DNA of 64,000 nt from Amorphochlora amoebiformis (GCA_054601695.1 BAAHQB010000042.1:930001-994000), one strand, 5' to 3'; shown: positions 1-61,991, counted from the stretch's first letter. The notes: generated by a model from the letters alone, not told the origin. Numbers and translations are program-made.

Positions 1-1
1 C

Positions 2-48
<47 letters not shown>

Positions 49-96
49 ATATAAGTATGTATATATGTTTATGCGTATGTGTATATCCATATGTAC

Positions 97-137
<41 letters not shown>

Positions 138-205
138 ATGTATACATACAAACATACATACATACATACATGTATGTTTATGTATTTATATATATATATA
201 TATGC

Positions 206-266
<61 letters not shown>

Positions 267-388
267 CATATCTGTGTGTCACTGTCATATTCCTTCCTGC
301 TAATGCCAACTATGTATATAAATACACTTATGATCTTAAATATATATCCATATATGCTGTATATATAATATATATATATATATATACG

Positions 389-422
<34 letters not shown>

Positions 423-490
423 TATTTATGACTGAGAGAAAGGGAGAAAGAGAAGCAATGCATTGAGAAAGAGGAGTATGAGACAGTCAT

Positions 491-790
491 ACATATGTAG
501 AGAGAGAGAGAGAGAGACAGAGAAAGAGTGAGAGCGAGAAATAGAGAGGAGAGAAGTAAGGGGAGAGAGAAAGATAGATAAATAAGAGAAAGTGAATAAG
601 AGGGGGAGAGGGAGAGAACTGCAGGGAATGGATGAAAGAATAGAGAATATATATATATATATATGTATATTAGAGTGAGTGTTTTCGTTTGTCAAAAGTG
701 AAAGAGAAAGTAAGAAAGGTCAAGGGAGGTCGAGAGAGAGGTCGAGAGAGGTCGAGAGGTCGAGAGATGTACCCGTCTCTGAGTAGCAAT
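491..790 (+). repeat. GA-rich purine tract
   Basis: Imperfect GA/GAGA-rich sequence with GGTCGAGA tandem units near 720-770. I see no gene in it; the reading frames are low-complexity RE/KE runs. It lies left of the first supported gene, in a stretch (1-1300) otherwise made of TA arrays. Confidence 0.7.
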
Positions 791-835
791 ATCAGTATCC
801 ACACACTGCGTGTTATTGCATCCACAATGATACTG

Positions 836-875
<40 letters not shown>

Positions 876-938
876 TAATATATATATGTATATATATGTA
901 TATATATAGTATATATACCTGCATAGATATATATTCAT

Positions 939-999
<61 letters not shown>

Positions 1000-1143
1000 A
1001 TTATATTATTATGTGTAATAAATAGTGCATTATTCAAAACACGTTCCTGCATTACAGTATGTTGTTCATATCTATATATACAATATAAACCTAGATTTAT
1101 TGTAGTGTTAGTGTGAAATTCAGTACGGGTGGAGAGAGAGCGA

Positions 1144-1178
<35 letters not shown>

Positions 1179-1315
1179 TATACATTTATACATACATGTT
1201 TATATTATATATTACATATATATATTAAATATATATGTATGTATATATATCTATATGTATATTTATATACACATGTGTGTATATGTAATGTATATATTAA
1301 TATATAGGTGTATAG

Positions 1316-1398
1316 ATGCTTATTTATGTGTACAATTACCGTATGGACGTCCTGGTAGACCTAAAAGACCTTATAAAAAATGTAGTGTATGTCAATAA
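1316..1398 (+). CDS. Possible terminal exon with an AT-hook-like basic motif
   Basis: After an acceptor-like TATAG at 1315 a frame runs to TAA at 1396-1398, using the last 27 codons. It reads AYLCVQLPYGRPGRPKRP, followed by YKKCSVCQ. The GRPGRPKRP core is like an AT-hook or the basic stretch before a zinc knuckle in transposases, and CSVC could bind metal. No upstream exon with a matching phase was found, so this may be a fragment or chance. The rest of 800-1590 is TA and CA repeat. Confidence 0.2.
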
Positions 1399-1990
1399 TT
1401 CTATATGTATACCCACAAACAAACACACACACACATATATATATATATATATTTATATGTATATAAGTCCATATTAAATATATATTGTACTTATACATAC
1501 ATATATTTACATGCATAAATTTACATGTAAACATACCCCCGAAATCCTGGAAAAGTGTATCCGGAACGCCACGCTGGGTTTAGAGACCGGTTAAATCACC
1601 GTCACTATCTCCACCCCCTCTTTTTCTCCCTCTCTCTCTGTACCCCTCCATCTATACCCTGTCTCTGTGTTCTCTCTCTCTCCGTACCTTCTGATATTTA
1701 CACTGTCTATGTATATCCTGTCTCTATATCTTCTGCCGTCTCTCTCCCTCGAACCCTCCTTACTCTCTCGTATCACCCTAATTCTCTCTCTCTCTCTCTC
1801 TCTGTCTCTCTCCCTCTCTCTCCCTCTCTACCTATCTCGCATTCTCACTCTCTCTCGCTTTCTCTCTTCCTCGCTCTCTAGTTCTGTCTCCCTCGCTGTC
1901 TCTTCTCCGTTTGCTGGTTACCACCTTGGATAACACAGTACGGGTGCTTTATCTCTCGCCTACTCCTCTACACTCTCTCTCTCGCTCGCT

Positions 1991-2064
<74 letters not shown>

Positions 2065-2164
2065 ACTCTCTCTACCTCAATCACTCGCTCTATGTCCTCT
2101 CGCGCTCTCGATCTTCGTCCTCTCCCTCTATTTGTCTTTTTCCCTCTCTCTCTCTCGCTCTATC

Positions 2165-9273
<7,109 letters not shown>

Positions 9274-9645
9274 TTTGCTGTGTCTCGTTACCGTGTAACA
9301 CCCTTTTTCTTCAGAATCGCCATCGGCCCGGGAGTCGGAAGAGGTCAATCGGATAGTGACGGACAATACCTGGCAGAAACGGATTGCTCGTGCCGATATT
9401 TACGGGATGACATCGGTTATTGCCCGGTGACAAATCCCAAAACCTCAGGAATCTCGAGGAGATCTTTCGTTTTCGTGGCTGCTGTGTAATGAGCAGCGAC
9501 TTTCGGGCGCGGGTGAGGGTCTTCCTTTCCATCCCTTTCGGGATGAGGGATCGGGATGATGAAATATAACCTCTTTTCACCAAACCGTTCCGTAGATTTC
9601 AATTTTATTGACTTTTTTTGGGGGGGAAGGCAGTTTGAGAATCGG
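9274..9645. promoter_or_regulatory. Divergent intergenic region between the membrane-protein and Jhy-like genes
   Basis: This non-repetitive stretch separates the minus-strand ATG at 9273 from the proposed plus-strand ATG at 9646. It is not TA-rich, unlike its surroundings, which fits a shared promoter. No specific motif was recognised. Confidence 0.35.
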
Positions 9646-20823
<11,178 letters not shown>

Positions 20824-22095
20824 TGGAAACTTATGTAACTTGTAATATATAGACATTATAGTGAAGTCAGTGAAACTAGCGCTAGAGATGGCATATTAGA
20901 TATTATGTATGTAACGTATGTGTGCATATGTATACGGCGCAGCGCTTTCACTGTATGCGTGGCTTGGCTTGCTAGAAATCTAGGCAATATACCTTTATAA
21001 TTTAAAATTTAAGTAAATTACGAATTAGTATTAGTTCAATGACTAGAATGATCATCTAGATCATAGTCTGAATATTCGGATCTATATACCAATTGATTAT
21101 TTATGACATTTATATAAAAAATTAAATTTAAAAATATCATAATACAATACTATATAGAACATAGATCTAGAGATATATCATGTAGTACACATTTACATCT
21201 AGCCTGATATACGCAGTACTAGCAGTAATATCACACAATTAAATTACAAGTTCTAGCTAGAAGTTATTAATAAACGATAAATACTAGACCTAGTAGACTA
21301 GATCTCGAATATAATTAATAATCTAGATAACTAGATAATACTAGTAATATTCTGATTCTAGATATCATCTAGATCATACGTCTTTAAAAAGTACGTTATG
21401 TAAATTATTACTACATGTGGTATTACTAGTATTAAGTCTAGTATAACTAGTATAAGTTGTACTCGTCGTGCACCAGATATATAGCAGATCAGATCATGTC
21501 TTCAGTGAGTATCATTAACGTCGGTAGTTAGGTGCTGCCAGCCTGCCTAGCTGCGCCACACAGTGGTACAACATTTTTAGTGAGTATGCATGATTTATCT
21601 AGTATATATATCTATTATAAGTTATAACTAATATAAATACATGTCATAGTATCTTTTATATATGTATATTCTGGACGCTAGACAAATGGCATGTTGCTCT
21701 TAGTCGTACATGTAGTACTAACTATTATCTCTAGATTTTCTAGATTTTATCTCCATGACATGATAAAAATACTAGAGACAGCAAGCAGTCATTGCGATCG
21801 CAAGATTTATACACTAGATACATGAGACTAGACTCAGCTGCTCACATACCTGATCTAGCTGATAGCCGAGCTCGGTCTAGCATGATCTAGATGATGCAGC
21901 GAGCTACGTTTTACTTTCACAGATGAACACTTCAGCTTTCTGGAAGATTTTATAAAGGTGCACACACCACGAGACGCCTGGGACCAGCACCGAGCAGGAT
22001 ATAACAGCCGTAATGAGTTGTGTGTAGCTCTGACAAAAAATGGTCTCGAGATCCGTATGCTGTTGTGACAAAACAAGTTTCTCTGTGAATATGGT
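20824..22095. other. Unique AT-rich spacer, CTAG-rich, no gene seen
   Basis: Downstream of the Jhy-like stop and downstream of H2B lies 1.3 kb almost free of TA arrays. CTAG, TCTAGA and ACTAGT words are very frequent, especially 21030-21440. No splice-bounded coding exon was found on either strand. Confidence 0.6.
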
Positions 22096-22110
22096 GGTGT
22101 ATTAAACACC
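22096..22110 (-). terminator. Histone-type 3' stem-loop after H2B
   Basis: On the minus strand, 36 bases after the H2B stop, GGTGT-TTAAT-ACACC forms a 5-bp stem, within the context CCGG...ACCACC. The H3 gene has the matching CCGGTGT...ACACCACC at about the same distance, so this is probably the mRNA 3'-end processing signal. Confidence 0.6.
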
Positions 22111-22146
22111 GGTTTTTAGTCTTGCGTTGAAAGTCCAGCAAGAAAC

Positions 22147-22512
22147 TTAGTTCTTTGAGCTGGTGTACTTGGTAACGGCCTTGGTTCCCTCAGAGACGGC
22201 GTGCTTTGCAAGCTCTCCGGGAAGAATGAGGCGGACTGCAGTCTGGATCTCCCTGGAGGAGAGAGTAGCCTTGTTGTTGAAGCGGCAGAGCTTGCCAGCC
22301 TCCGTGGCGATGCGCTCGAAGATGTCTCCAATGAAGGAGTTCATGATCGACATACCGCGGCGGGAGATTCCGGTATCGGGGTGCACCTGCTTGAGGACCT
22401 TGTAGATGTAGGTAGAGTAGGATTCGACGCGCTTCTTGCGGCGCTTGGTGTCGACCTTCTTCTTTTCGGGCTTCTTGGCTGGGGTCTTGGTGGCCTTGGA
22501 CTTAGCGGGCAT
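22147..22512 (-). CDS. H2B: Histone H2B
   Basis: Intronless ORF of 121 codons, a normal H2B length. The N-terminal tail is basic and Lys/Pro/Ala-rich ([19 protein letters not shown]). The histone fold follows, with the family signatures [40 protein letters not shown] and [19 protein letters not shown]. It ends KYTSSKN. It packages DNA in the nucleosome with H2A, H3 and H4. It is divergent from the H3 gene, with 256 bases between the start codons, and followed by a short stem-loop. GC-rich codons contrast with the AT-rich surroundings, as is usual for highly expressed histone genes. Confidence 0.98.
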   Translation of the reverse strand: MPAKSKATKTPAKKPEKKKVDTKRRKKRVESYSTYIYKVLKQVHPDTGISRRGMSIMNSFIGDIFERIATEAGKLCRFNNKATLSSREIQTAVRLILPGELAKHAVSEGTKAVTKYTSSKN

Positions 22513-23179
<667 letters not shown>

Positions 23180-23222
23180 ACTTGCTGCTTTGCTGATTGC
23201 TGGCTTTTCAACCAAAAACACC

Positions 23223-23237
23223 GGTGTCTCTGACACC
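23223..23237 (+). terminator. Histone-type 3' stem-loop after H3
   Basis: GGTGTCTCTGACACC can form a 6-bp stem with a 3-base loop, preceded by CC and followed by ACC, 44 bases past the stop. It matches the H2B element except in the loop region. It is one base shorter than the 16-base animal histone stem-loop. Confidence 0.65.
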
Positions 23238-23239
23238 AC

Positions 23240-32368
<9,129 letters not shown>

Positions 32369-32575
32369 TGGGTTTTTTGAGGGGAGGGTTGTCCAAGGGG
32401 TTGGGCGGGAAGCTTGCAGGTGGAATCTGAGCACGAGTCTCTAGGATTCTCAACCCCCGGGATTCTCCGGGATTCCCCGGAATCCAGACTTTGTGAAATC
32501 TCGACTAGACTCTTAGTTGCGCGTCTTGTCCTGTCGGTAATCGTGGCCCGTTTGAAGTGGTTTTGGGAGGGGAAA
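32369..32575. promoter_or_regulatory. Divergent region between the SpoU and WD-repeat genes
   Basis: The two proposed ATGs, minus 32368 and plus 32576, are 207 bases apart in unique sequence without TA arrays. GGATTCTCCGGGATTCCCCGG near 32458-32478 is a short tandem inverted motif. The role as shared promoter is inference. Confidence 0.4.
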
Positions 32576-54353
<21,778 letters not shown>

Positions 54354-54518
54354 CTATTGAGCTTGCTTCACCTCCTCGGCCTCATCGTACATGATCTTGC
54401 ACAGAATATTCGAGAGCTTGGTGCCTTTAAACTCGGCGTCGACGCAGAATTTTTCAACTGCAAGGATCAGAGGGAATTTTGTGTTGAAAATTGGATTCGT
54501 ATGGCCATAGAATACGTA

Positions 54519-54568
<50 letters not shown>

Positions 54569-54670
54569 GAGATAGGATTCGTGTGAGCACAGGTTATATA
54601 AATATATTAAATGGATACATCCGCATATATTTACTCTCTCTCTCTCTTTCCCTATATGTATATATATATA

Positions 54671-54722
<52 letters not shown>

Positions 54723-54753
54723 GGTGTGTGTGTGTGTATGTATGTATGTATGC

Positions 54754-54824
<71 letters not shown>

Positions 54825-54852
54825 TATATTTATACATATTTATATACTAGTA

Positions 54853-54894
<42 letters not shown>

Positions 54895-56045
54895 TCATAC
54901 TCTCTACGATCTTCTTGAAATAGAAATCTCGCTCGTTGAGGACAATCTTCATGTTTCGTTCGTACTCCTCAATCTTCTTCTTATACCTATTGTGTTTTAT
55001 TCCATAAAATTCAAAGATTCTACCAGCGAATAATGAGTTAAATGGCAACATACTCGGCGAGCTTCTTGGCATCACTCGCAGACTGGGCATGCCTAATATG
55101 GACAGAGATATATCAGATGAGGGTGGAATTATCACACTATCTCATACCTGCCACGAGAGATAGACTTAGAGTACGTCGACGCCTGAGTAATAAACGGTAT
55201 AAATAGGTTGTTGCCTCTCAGGTTAGGATTGCACCTTTCGGGGCTTGTTCAGGGCCCCAGCATTGTTCTCCTTCTGCACCCTCTTCATCTTAGCTACTCC
55301 CTTGCTCTTTGCGCGTCTCACATCCTGGAAAAGGGGCATAATTGAGTGTCAGATGAGAAGCGACAGTGTGCAGTCGGATTGGCCACCGGGTCATACTCCT
55401 CGCCGTTGTAGTTGCACTGGAAAAACTGGTGCATCCACTGTAGGAATTCGAGATTATCTTGATACCTGTATGCACGCCATTTTTTCCTCAAAACAAGTCC
55501 GGGAGTGAAAAAATGTATTCTCACTTGGCTTTGATCAACTTTTGAACGGGGACAACCTAATGAAGTACAGTTAGGTGCTATTCCAGGCCAAAGATGCAAT
55601 TCTGGTGCAGTCACCTTCTTGACCCCGAGCTTGGTGAAGGCATCCTGGAGCACCTTGAAGTTCATTGTGTACTCATGGTCGTACTTGGCACCAAAGTTAA
55701 CCTGTTGAATGCATAATGATTTGCATGTTTGACAGGCGGATGTACGGCATTAAAACTCGCTCAAGGTTGCCAACCTTGCTCATCTTGATCTTCTTGGGGT
55801 ACAAGGCATCCACAATCTGGCAGTGAATAGCCCCGCTGGCGCACTCCTCGACCTTCTGAATGTTCAGGTTCAGCAGCTTATTGACCCACTGGATCAATTC
55901 GCTGCGAGGCTTGAAGTACGCCTCTGAAAACACCACCAACTTTAAGACACGATGCTCCGCATCTACAGCAGTAAACTCTAGTGAGAGAGGATTCTTCCTC
56001 ACCGTTCATCATTCCCACGGCAGGTTCGTTTACAAAGGTGGCCAT
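54354..56045 (-). CDS. EB1: EB1-family microtubule plus-end protein (10 exons)
   Basis: Exons, high to low: 56045-56003, 55923-55775, 55701-55615, 55556-55525, 55465-55387, 55324-55235, 55182-55148, 55082-55050, 54986-54901, 54457-54354; 245 residues, all phases fit. The N-terminal calponin-homology domain (about 15-125) tracks growing microtubule ends: [77 protein letters not shown] basic linker ([16 protein letters not shown]) follows, then a coiled coil and the EB-homology dimer region [16 protein letters not shown] (about 200-216). The protein ends EEVKQAQ, with no C-terminal EEY/F motif. The exon at 55082-55050 was read in the only frame that joins both neighbours; another frame ([11 protein letters not shown]) is attractive but does not. 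Its start lies 143 bases from the dynein gene start. Confidence 0.93.
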
Positions 56046-56188
56046 CGTTTCCAACGGTCAGTCTCTCGCGGGGCGGGTTATCGGAGCGATAAATTAAATA
56101 TGAACTTTCTCCCGTCAGTAACTGCAACTGCCAACACCGGGGGAGTGGCTTCCCAACAGGGGGAAAACGCAGGACGAGGACGTACACC
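56046..56188. promoter_or_regulatory. Divergent EB1-DNAI1 promoter region
   Basis: Only 143 bases lie between the EB1 ATG (minus, 56045) and the dynein ATG (plus, 56189). The stretch is GC-richer than the window and has no TA array. Co-expression is inferred from the layout and from the shared microtubule theme. Confidence 0.6.
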
Positions 56189-58468
56189 ATGAGAGGTGCA
56201 CGAGCGAAGCATTCCCTGTTTAGGAATCGAATGACCATAAGGCGGCGGTCAACACGAAATCTAGACCATCGCATTTCGCTGGATCCGGCCGAGGCTCCAG
56301 ATGACGCTGAGAATGTAAGCTCGAGAATCGTCCTTCTGAATACACGATCAGATAATATCGAAACTGTGTTCTCAGCACGAACCTAAGGCTCCGGAGTTGT
56401 CACCTGAGGAGTTGGGTAAGTACCGTAAACGATAAATTATTATTTAAAGCAAGTCTGACAATGTTTGGTCAGTTCGCGAGTTCGAGACTACGTACGAAGC
56501 CAAGGATCCCAACGTTCCCCCCAACCTCTGCAACTTCCATTTTAAGGAGAAGGAATATAAACTATACAAGCCTACAAATATGACCGCGCAGGTATCACAA
56601 TTTTCTGTTTTTAAGTTATGTCAGTTGTAACAAACCCAATATCTCAGGTGCACATGTGCGTGCACTTCAAGATGGACGGAAATTTGATCCTCAGAACTGG
56701 AGAGGAGGCTAAGAGACAAGTCTTTGAGGTTTGAGAGAATCGGGAATCCCTAATTTTGAGAGGAATAACTCCTTTTTTTCTAGGTTGCGGAAGGGGGAGT
56801 CAAGTTGTCTAAATCCAACCAGAGCCAGATCGACGATATGGAGCAAAAGCTCGCGGCGATTGACGCCAACATGAAGATTGCAGATTCAAAAAAGACTGAT
56901 GTTAGCGACGAGAAACATGCAGATGCGAAGATGGTGGCCCACAATGGTTTAGATGAGGTGAGTAAAACAGTGAACAATGTTGTATGTATATTTTACAATA
57001 TGAATATGTGTATTATATATATATATATTATATATATATATATATATAAATATATTATCTATACATATATATATATATATATATAATATATATATATATA
57101 TAATATAATTATATTAATAATATATATATATATATATATACATATGTTCACATAATATATATATATATATATTATAGGACGACATTTACTCGAAGAACAT
57201 GTTCAACTTTTCCAACCGTGCTTCTCAAGTGTCGAGCAAGCCAATGCGTAGCAAGGAGGTATAAATGAAATGCAAACATGCGATGTTACTCTAAGTTATC
57301 ATCTTGTCAGATCGCTACCAAGATGCCACCAGCTGTGAAGTTCAGCCAAAGTGTCTACCAATGGAATATCTACGATCGGTACGTAGAGGAGGCGAAGAAG
57401 AATATCGCAAGGCGACTTGCAAATGGTAAGGGATCGCGGGTTACTCACAGGAAAAAGGTAATTTCTGTATTTGAAAATTTCTCTTATGGTGTTTTAATGG
57501 GTTCCCAACACCAGACCAAGCAGAAGGTGCTGACGTACAATGGGTCTGAGGACACGCTTGCTCGCAACCGGATCATGAACAATCCTAAAGCTAAACTCCT
57601 CGCTTCCATGCTTGATCGAATTGTCGTTCAGAATGCCAAGGTGTATTCGAGCATGTCTAGTACCCGTATAAATATGCATATGCATATGCATATTAATCGT
57701 CCGCAGGGACATATACAAGCCTTGTAGAATATGTACGTGTAGTATGAGAGCCATACAGAGCCATAGAACCCATCATAGCATGCATAGTGGTCCTATAAAT
57801 ATGTACACATGTTTTGGAGTTGTGAAAACATGCAAAAGGCCGTGTAAATATGTACATGAATGGTTTGCGCCGAGGCAGAATGTGCTCGCCGTGAAACTAT
57901 GTAATTAGGGGTTTATGACCAGTGGGAGTATGTATACCGGTCATGTAAATATGTACATGTAAACGTATTTCACGTATATGAGTTCGATTTCTTATCTTAC
58001 GTAATTCTCTAGAGCTCCGCGTTCATGAAGTTCAAGTATAAAACCAAAAACGACAACCGTGACCTCGTGGGGGAGAGCAAGAAACGAGGCTCCTTTGAGC
58101 ACTTGTTCACTTGCACATTTAGCGAGGCCAAGAACAAGACGGTAAAAATGGCGTACCATCTCTAAAATTAGGTAGAAAACCAAACACATACAATCGTATC
58201 TCAGGTCACTGCTCTGTGCTGGAACCACAAGTATCTTGATATGTTTGCTGTCGGATACGGCAGCTACGAATTCATGTCGATGCACGTGAAAGGGATAATC
58301 TGCATCTTCTCACTCAAGAACACAGCATATCCCAGCTACTTGTTCCGGTTGAATAGTGGAGTTATGTGCCTAGATTTTCACCCGACGTACTCGAACCTGT
58401 TGGCCTGCGGAATGTATGACGGCACGGTGGGAATCTTAATGTTCTCTCAAATTTCCCTACTCCTTATT

Positions 58469-58529
<61 letters not shown>

Positions 58530-58967
58530 GTAATATATAACATATGCATATATCTAATAAATATTGTATGTATACAAGGTGGCGGTCTTCGATATCACAA
58601 CAAAGTCGGGCAAGCCCATCTTTATAGCAGATGATCCAAAGAAGAAGGTCTAGATAACATAATATCATATATTTGTATATATTATACACAACAATATAAT
58701 ATATATATATACTCACATGTATAATGATCTCCAAATTCTCAGCACTGGGAACCGGTGTGGCAAGTTCGCTGGAAGAAGACTGTCCATGGAAAGCCGAATT
58801 CCTTCACTAGTATCTCCTCGGACGGCCGCATTGTTGACTGGGTGATGGCGAAGACTGAACTCGTCAACCTCGAGGTCATGACGATCAAGGCAAAGGAGAA
58901 ACTAGAGGTTCCTAAATACTATTTTGATCATTTGTGCTCTGGATGTATACATTAAAAAAAGTATATA

Positions 58968-59010
<43 letters not shown>

Positions 59011-59091
59011 TTATATATATATATATATATATATTCATGTATACATAGAACCCATTGCCTATGACGTATATGTACTGGTCGTGTATATATA

Positions 59092-59174
<83 letters not shown>

Positions 59175-59905
59175 ATTTCCAGGACGAGGAAGACTTGGAT
59201 GGAGAGGACGACGACGATGACGACGCCGAAGCAAATGCAGAGCTTGCAGGCGGCACATGCTTCGACGTCAACTCCGGGGGAGATTTGTATGTATGCGGTA
59301 CGGATGAAGGCGCTCTGCGCATCTATGCTAAGCACTTCGACACCGAGTGCCTGGAGAAGTTCGAGGGCCACCACCACCATATCTACAAGTGTCAATGGAA
59401 TAAGTTCCACTCAAGCGTGTTTCTTACTTGCTCGGAAGATTGGCATGTGAAGATTTGGCATACCGATTGCACCCAGCCGGTCATGAGCTATAACGTTGGA
59501 AAATCGGTCGGGGACGTACAGTGGGCTCCCTATTCGTCAACCGTGTTCGCCTGCGTGAGCAATGACAACTATTTGCGACTCTACGACCTTGCAACGGATA
59601 AGCATGAACCGATCGGGGAGCAGCAGGTTCTTCGCAAGACCAAACACAAGAACGCTAAGCTCACGCATCTCGCCTTCAACCCCCGCGACCCTGTGATATT
59701 AGTCGGGGACGAGCGAGGTGTTGTCCAAATCTTCAAACTAAGCCCAAATCTAAGGAACATCTCGGCGTCGTCGATCGACAAATTAGTGGACAGGGTTGAG
59801 TATGATAAGCTGTCTAAGTATCTCATCTTCAAGAAGACTAACAAGCATCGGAAGCGGGATGTGGGAAGGAAGAAGAAGGAGATGAAGCTCAAGGCCACGG
59901 AATAG
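56189..59905 (+). CDS. DNAI1: Axonemal outer-arm dynein intermediate chain (13 exons)
   Basis: Exons: 56189-56314, 56376-56415, 56473-56591, 56648-56728, 56784-56957, 57178-57258, 57311-57457, 57515-57640, 58013-58141, 58205-58426, 58579-58647, 58743-58907, 59183-59905; 733 residues, consistent phases, near the usual 700. It belongs to the DNAI1/IC78 (ODA9) family, which anchors the outer dynein arm heavy chains to ciliary doublets. The N-terminal region has the family segments [22 protein letters not shown] and [19 protein letters not shown]. The WD40 propeller starts near residue 342: [96 protein letters not shown], and ends [13 protein letters not shown] plus KLSPNLR. An acidic run ([16 protein letters not shown]) begins the last exon and looks inserted in a propeller loop. 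It implies motile cilia. Confidence 0.95.
57641..58012 (+). repeat. Degenerate repeats in a DNAI1 intron
   Basis: The intron has four related stretches with the core TATAAATATG or GTAAATATGTACATG (near 57668, 57794, 57844 and 57945), and ATGCATATGCATATGCAT at 57673-57690. It is the only larger DNAI1 intron without a TA array. Confidence 0.5.
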
Positions 59906-61140
59906 AATTGCGTTCTAGGCCTACTGAGCCTCGGATATTGTAGAAGGACATACGTCGATCGTAGTGCGCATGTGGTAAAATTAAATTTTCCAATTGAATC
60001 ATCGCATGCAATTACATGTAAACTAGTCTAATAGTATCTAGAGTATACACAATGTGACAATATTACAGTATCTAGAGAAATTCAAATAATTGTTATATGC
60101 ATATAATATTATACATACATCAGATATTCAATTCTAGAATCATTAGTCTTAGAATTGTATCTAGTGTATCTAGTGTGTACTTTTCATTGTTTTCAATGCA
60201 TGCATGACTAGCTATAGCTACTACTAGCTAGTCTAGTAGTATCTAGAAGCGCGTGAACACTCCGGGAACAGTACTCTGACGTCCACGTTCTAGGTTATCT
60301 CTAGTATCTCTCGCAGCTTACTTAGTATCTAGAGTCTCTAGAGACTATTGGACTTGATCTAGTACTCGGAATTGGTGCATCATCGGTGTGACAGAGTCTA
60401 GAGTGTTCGGATCTAGACCCAAAAGGCTCAGCATTTATGAAATTTGTTTTGAATTCACCCTTCGAAAATTGATTACACGATAGATATAGCTAGATATCTA
60501 TGCTTTCCCTCTTACACTCCCACTCTCATCAGCAACCATGCCAAAATATCACCCAGTGCTTCCCCCTCCAGTTTCTTAGGCTCAGTATCCCACACATCGA
60601 GTATTCATCCCATGATGACAATTATGATATCTCATCGGGTCTTCCGAACGCGTGGGAATGGAATGCTTGGGCCTGCCAGGCAACAGCCGTTCCGCATTGT
60701 CTTGGTATCAGAGAATTGATATCTAGATAACAAAATAGACTATCCCACATTCCAGCAATTTCCAGGAGAGTTTTGCTGACACGTGTCTCTATTTCTCTTT
60801 GTCGTCTGAAGGGACCTGTGGCCTTGGCCTCGTGGAGAACAGGAAATATGAGTTATTCTCCCTCCATATCCAAGTATGACAGGTTTCCAAATAGGCCCAT
60901 TATGGAAGATTAAAAATTTAGTAACAAAAGCTCCCGAAACGTAGACAACGCGTCCCGAATCGCTCCCCAGAAGCAAGATGGACAGCGGATTGCAATGAAT
61001 CTTAAGCCATCGGTAGCTCTGACGTGATTGCCTGTTAAGAGTTACACGTGCCTGATCTCCTAACATTCGTACGCGCCCCATGTAGAACAATGATTCCCAA
61101 TCCGTAGTTAAAATGTTACATAATTGTATGTGCAAGAATA
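59906..61140. other. Unique sequence after DNAI1; no gene assigned
   Basis: 59906-60480 is AT-rich with many CTAG/TCTAGA words. 60480-61130 is more balanced and has open frames on both strands: plus 60500-60730, 76 codons; minus 61130-60740, about 130 codons with [20 protein letters not shown] and [17 protein letters not shown]. Neither has recognisable domains. TTGGTATCAGAGA at 60701-60713 resembles the initiator-tRNA primer-binding site of Copia-type elements, but no LTR pair was seen. Confidence 0.35.
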
Positions 61141-61178
61141 TTAATATGTACATGTCTATGCATACATTATGATATATG

Positions 61179-61227
<49 letters not shown>

Positions 61228-61256
61228 TATGTAATATTATAACATTATAATTTTTA

Positions 61257-61296
<40 letters not shown>

Positions 61297-61297
61297 C

Positions 61298-61362
<65 letters not shown>

Positions 61363-61460
61363 ATATATAGATAGATATTATATATATATATATATATATT
61401 ATATAATAATAATATATATATATATATATATATACATAAATGAATATATATACATATAAA

Positions 61461-61492
<32 letters not shown>

Positions 61493-61559
61493 ATATACAC
61501 ATATATACTTTATATTACAAATAATATTATATATATATATATATATATATTTATACATG

Positions 61560-61590
<31 letters not shown>

Positions 61591-61698
61591 ATTGAATATC
61601 TAGTTATGATTCATATCGATATTAGTATGTGTATCGTGTTGGAAGTTGGATTTAGAATAGGATTGAGTATATAAATTTGAGTGCCACATATATGTTCA

Positions 61699-61798
61699 AC
61701 ATACAATTGTGGCACTTATTATTATTATTCCAACGTATTATGAGTAGCACATACAATTGTGGCACTTATTATTATTATTCCAACGTATTATGAGTAGC
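61699..61798. repeat. Perfect 50-base tandem duplication
   Basis: The unit at 61699-61748 is repeated at 61749-61798 (starts ACATACAATTGTGGCACTTA, ends TATGAGTAGC). GTGCCACA at 61681-61688 is the inverse of TGTGGCAC within the unit, so a hairpin is possible. Confidence 0.93.
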
Positions 61799-61892
61799 TG
61801 CTACGGGTATATGTATATATCATAGCCTATTCACAGGCTTTGTGAGACTGCGGTAATTTACATACTAGGCAATATATATGTATACATATATG

Positions 61893-61937
<45 letters not shown>

Positions 61938-61944
61938 AATAATA

Positions 61945-61991
<47 letters not shown>

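Noticed and set aside
59581-59898. Minus-strand ORF opposite the last dynein exon
   Set aside because: It is antisense to conserved WD40 coding sequence.
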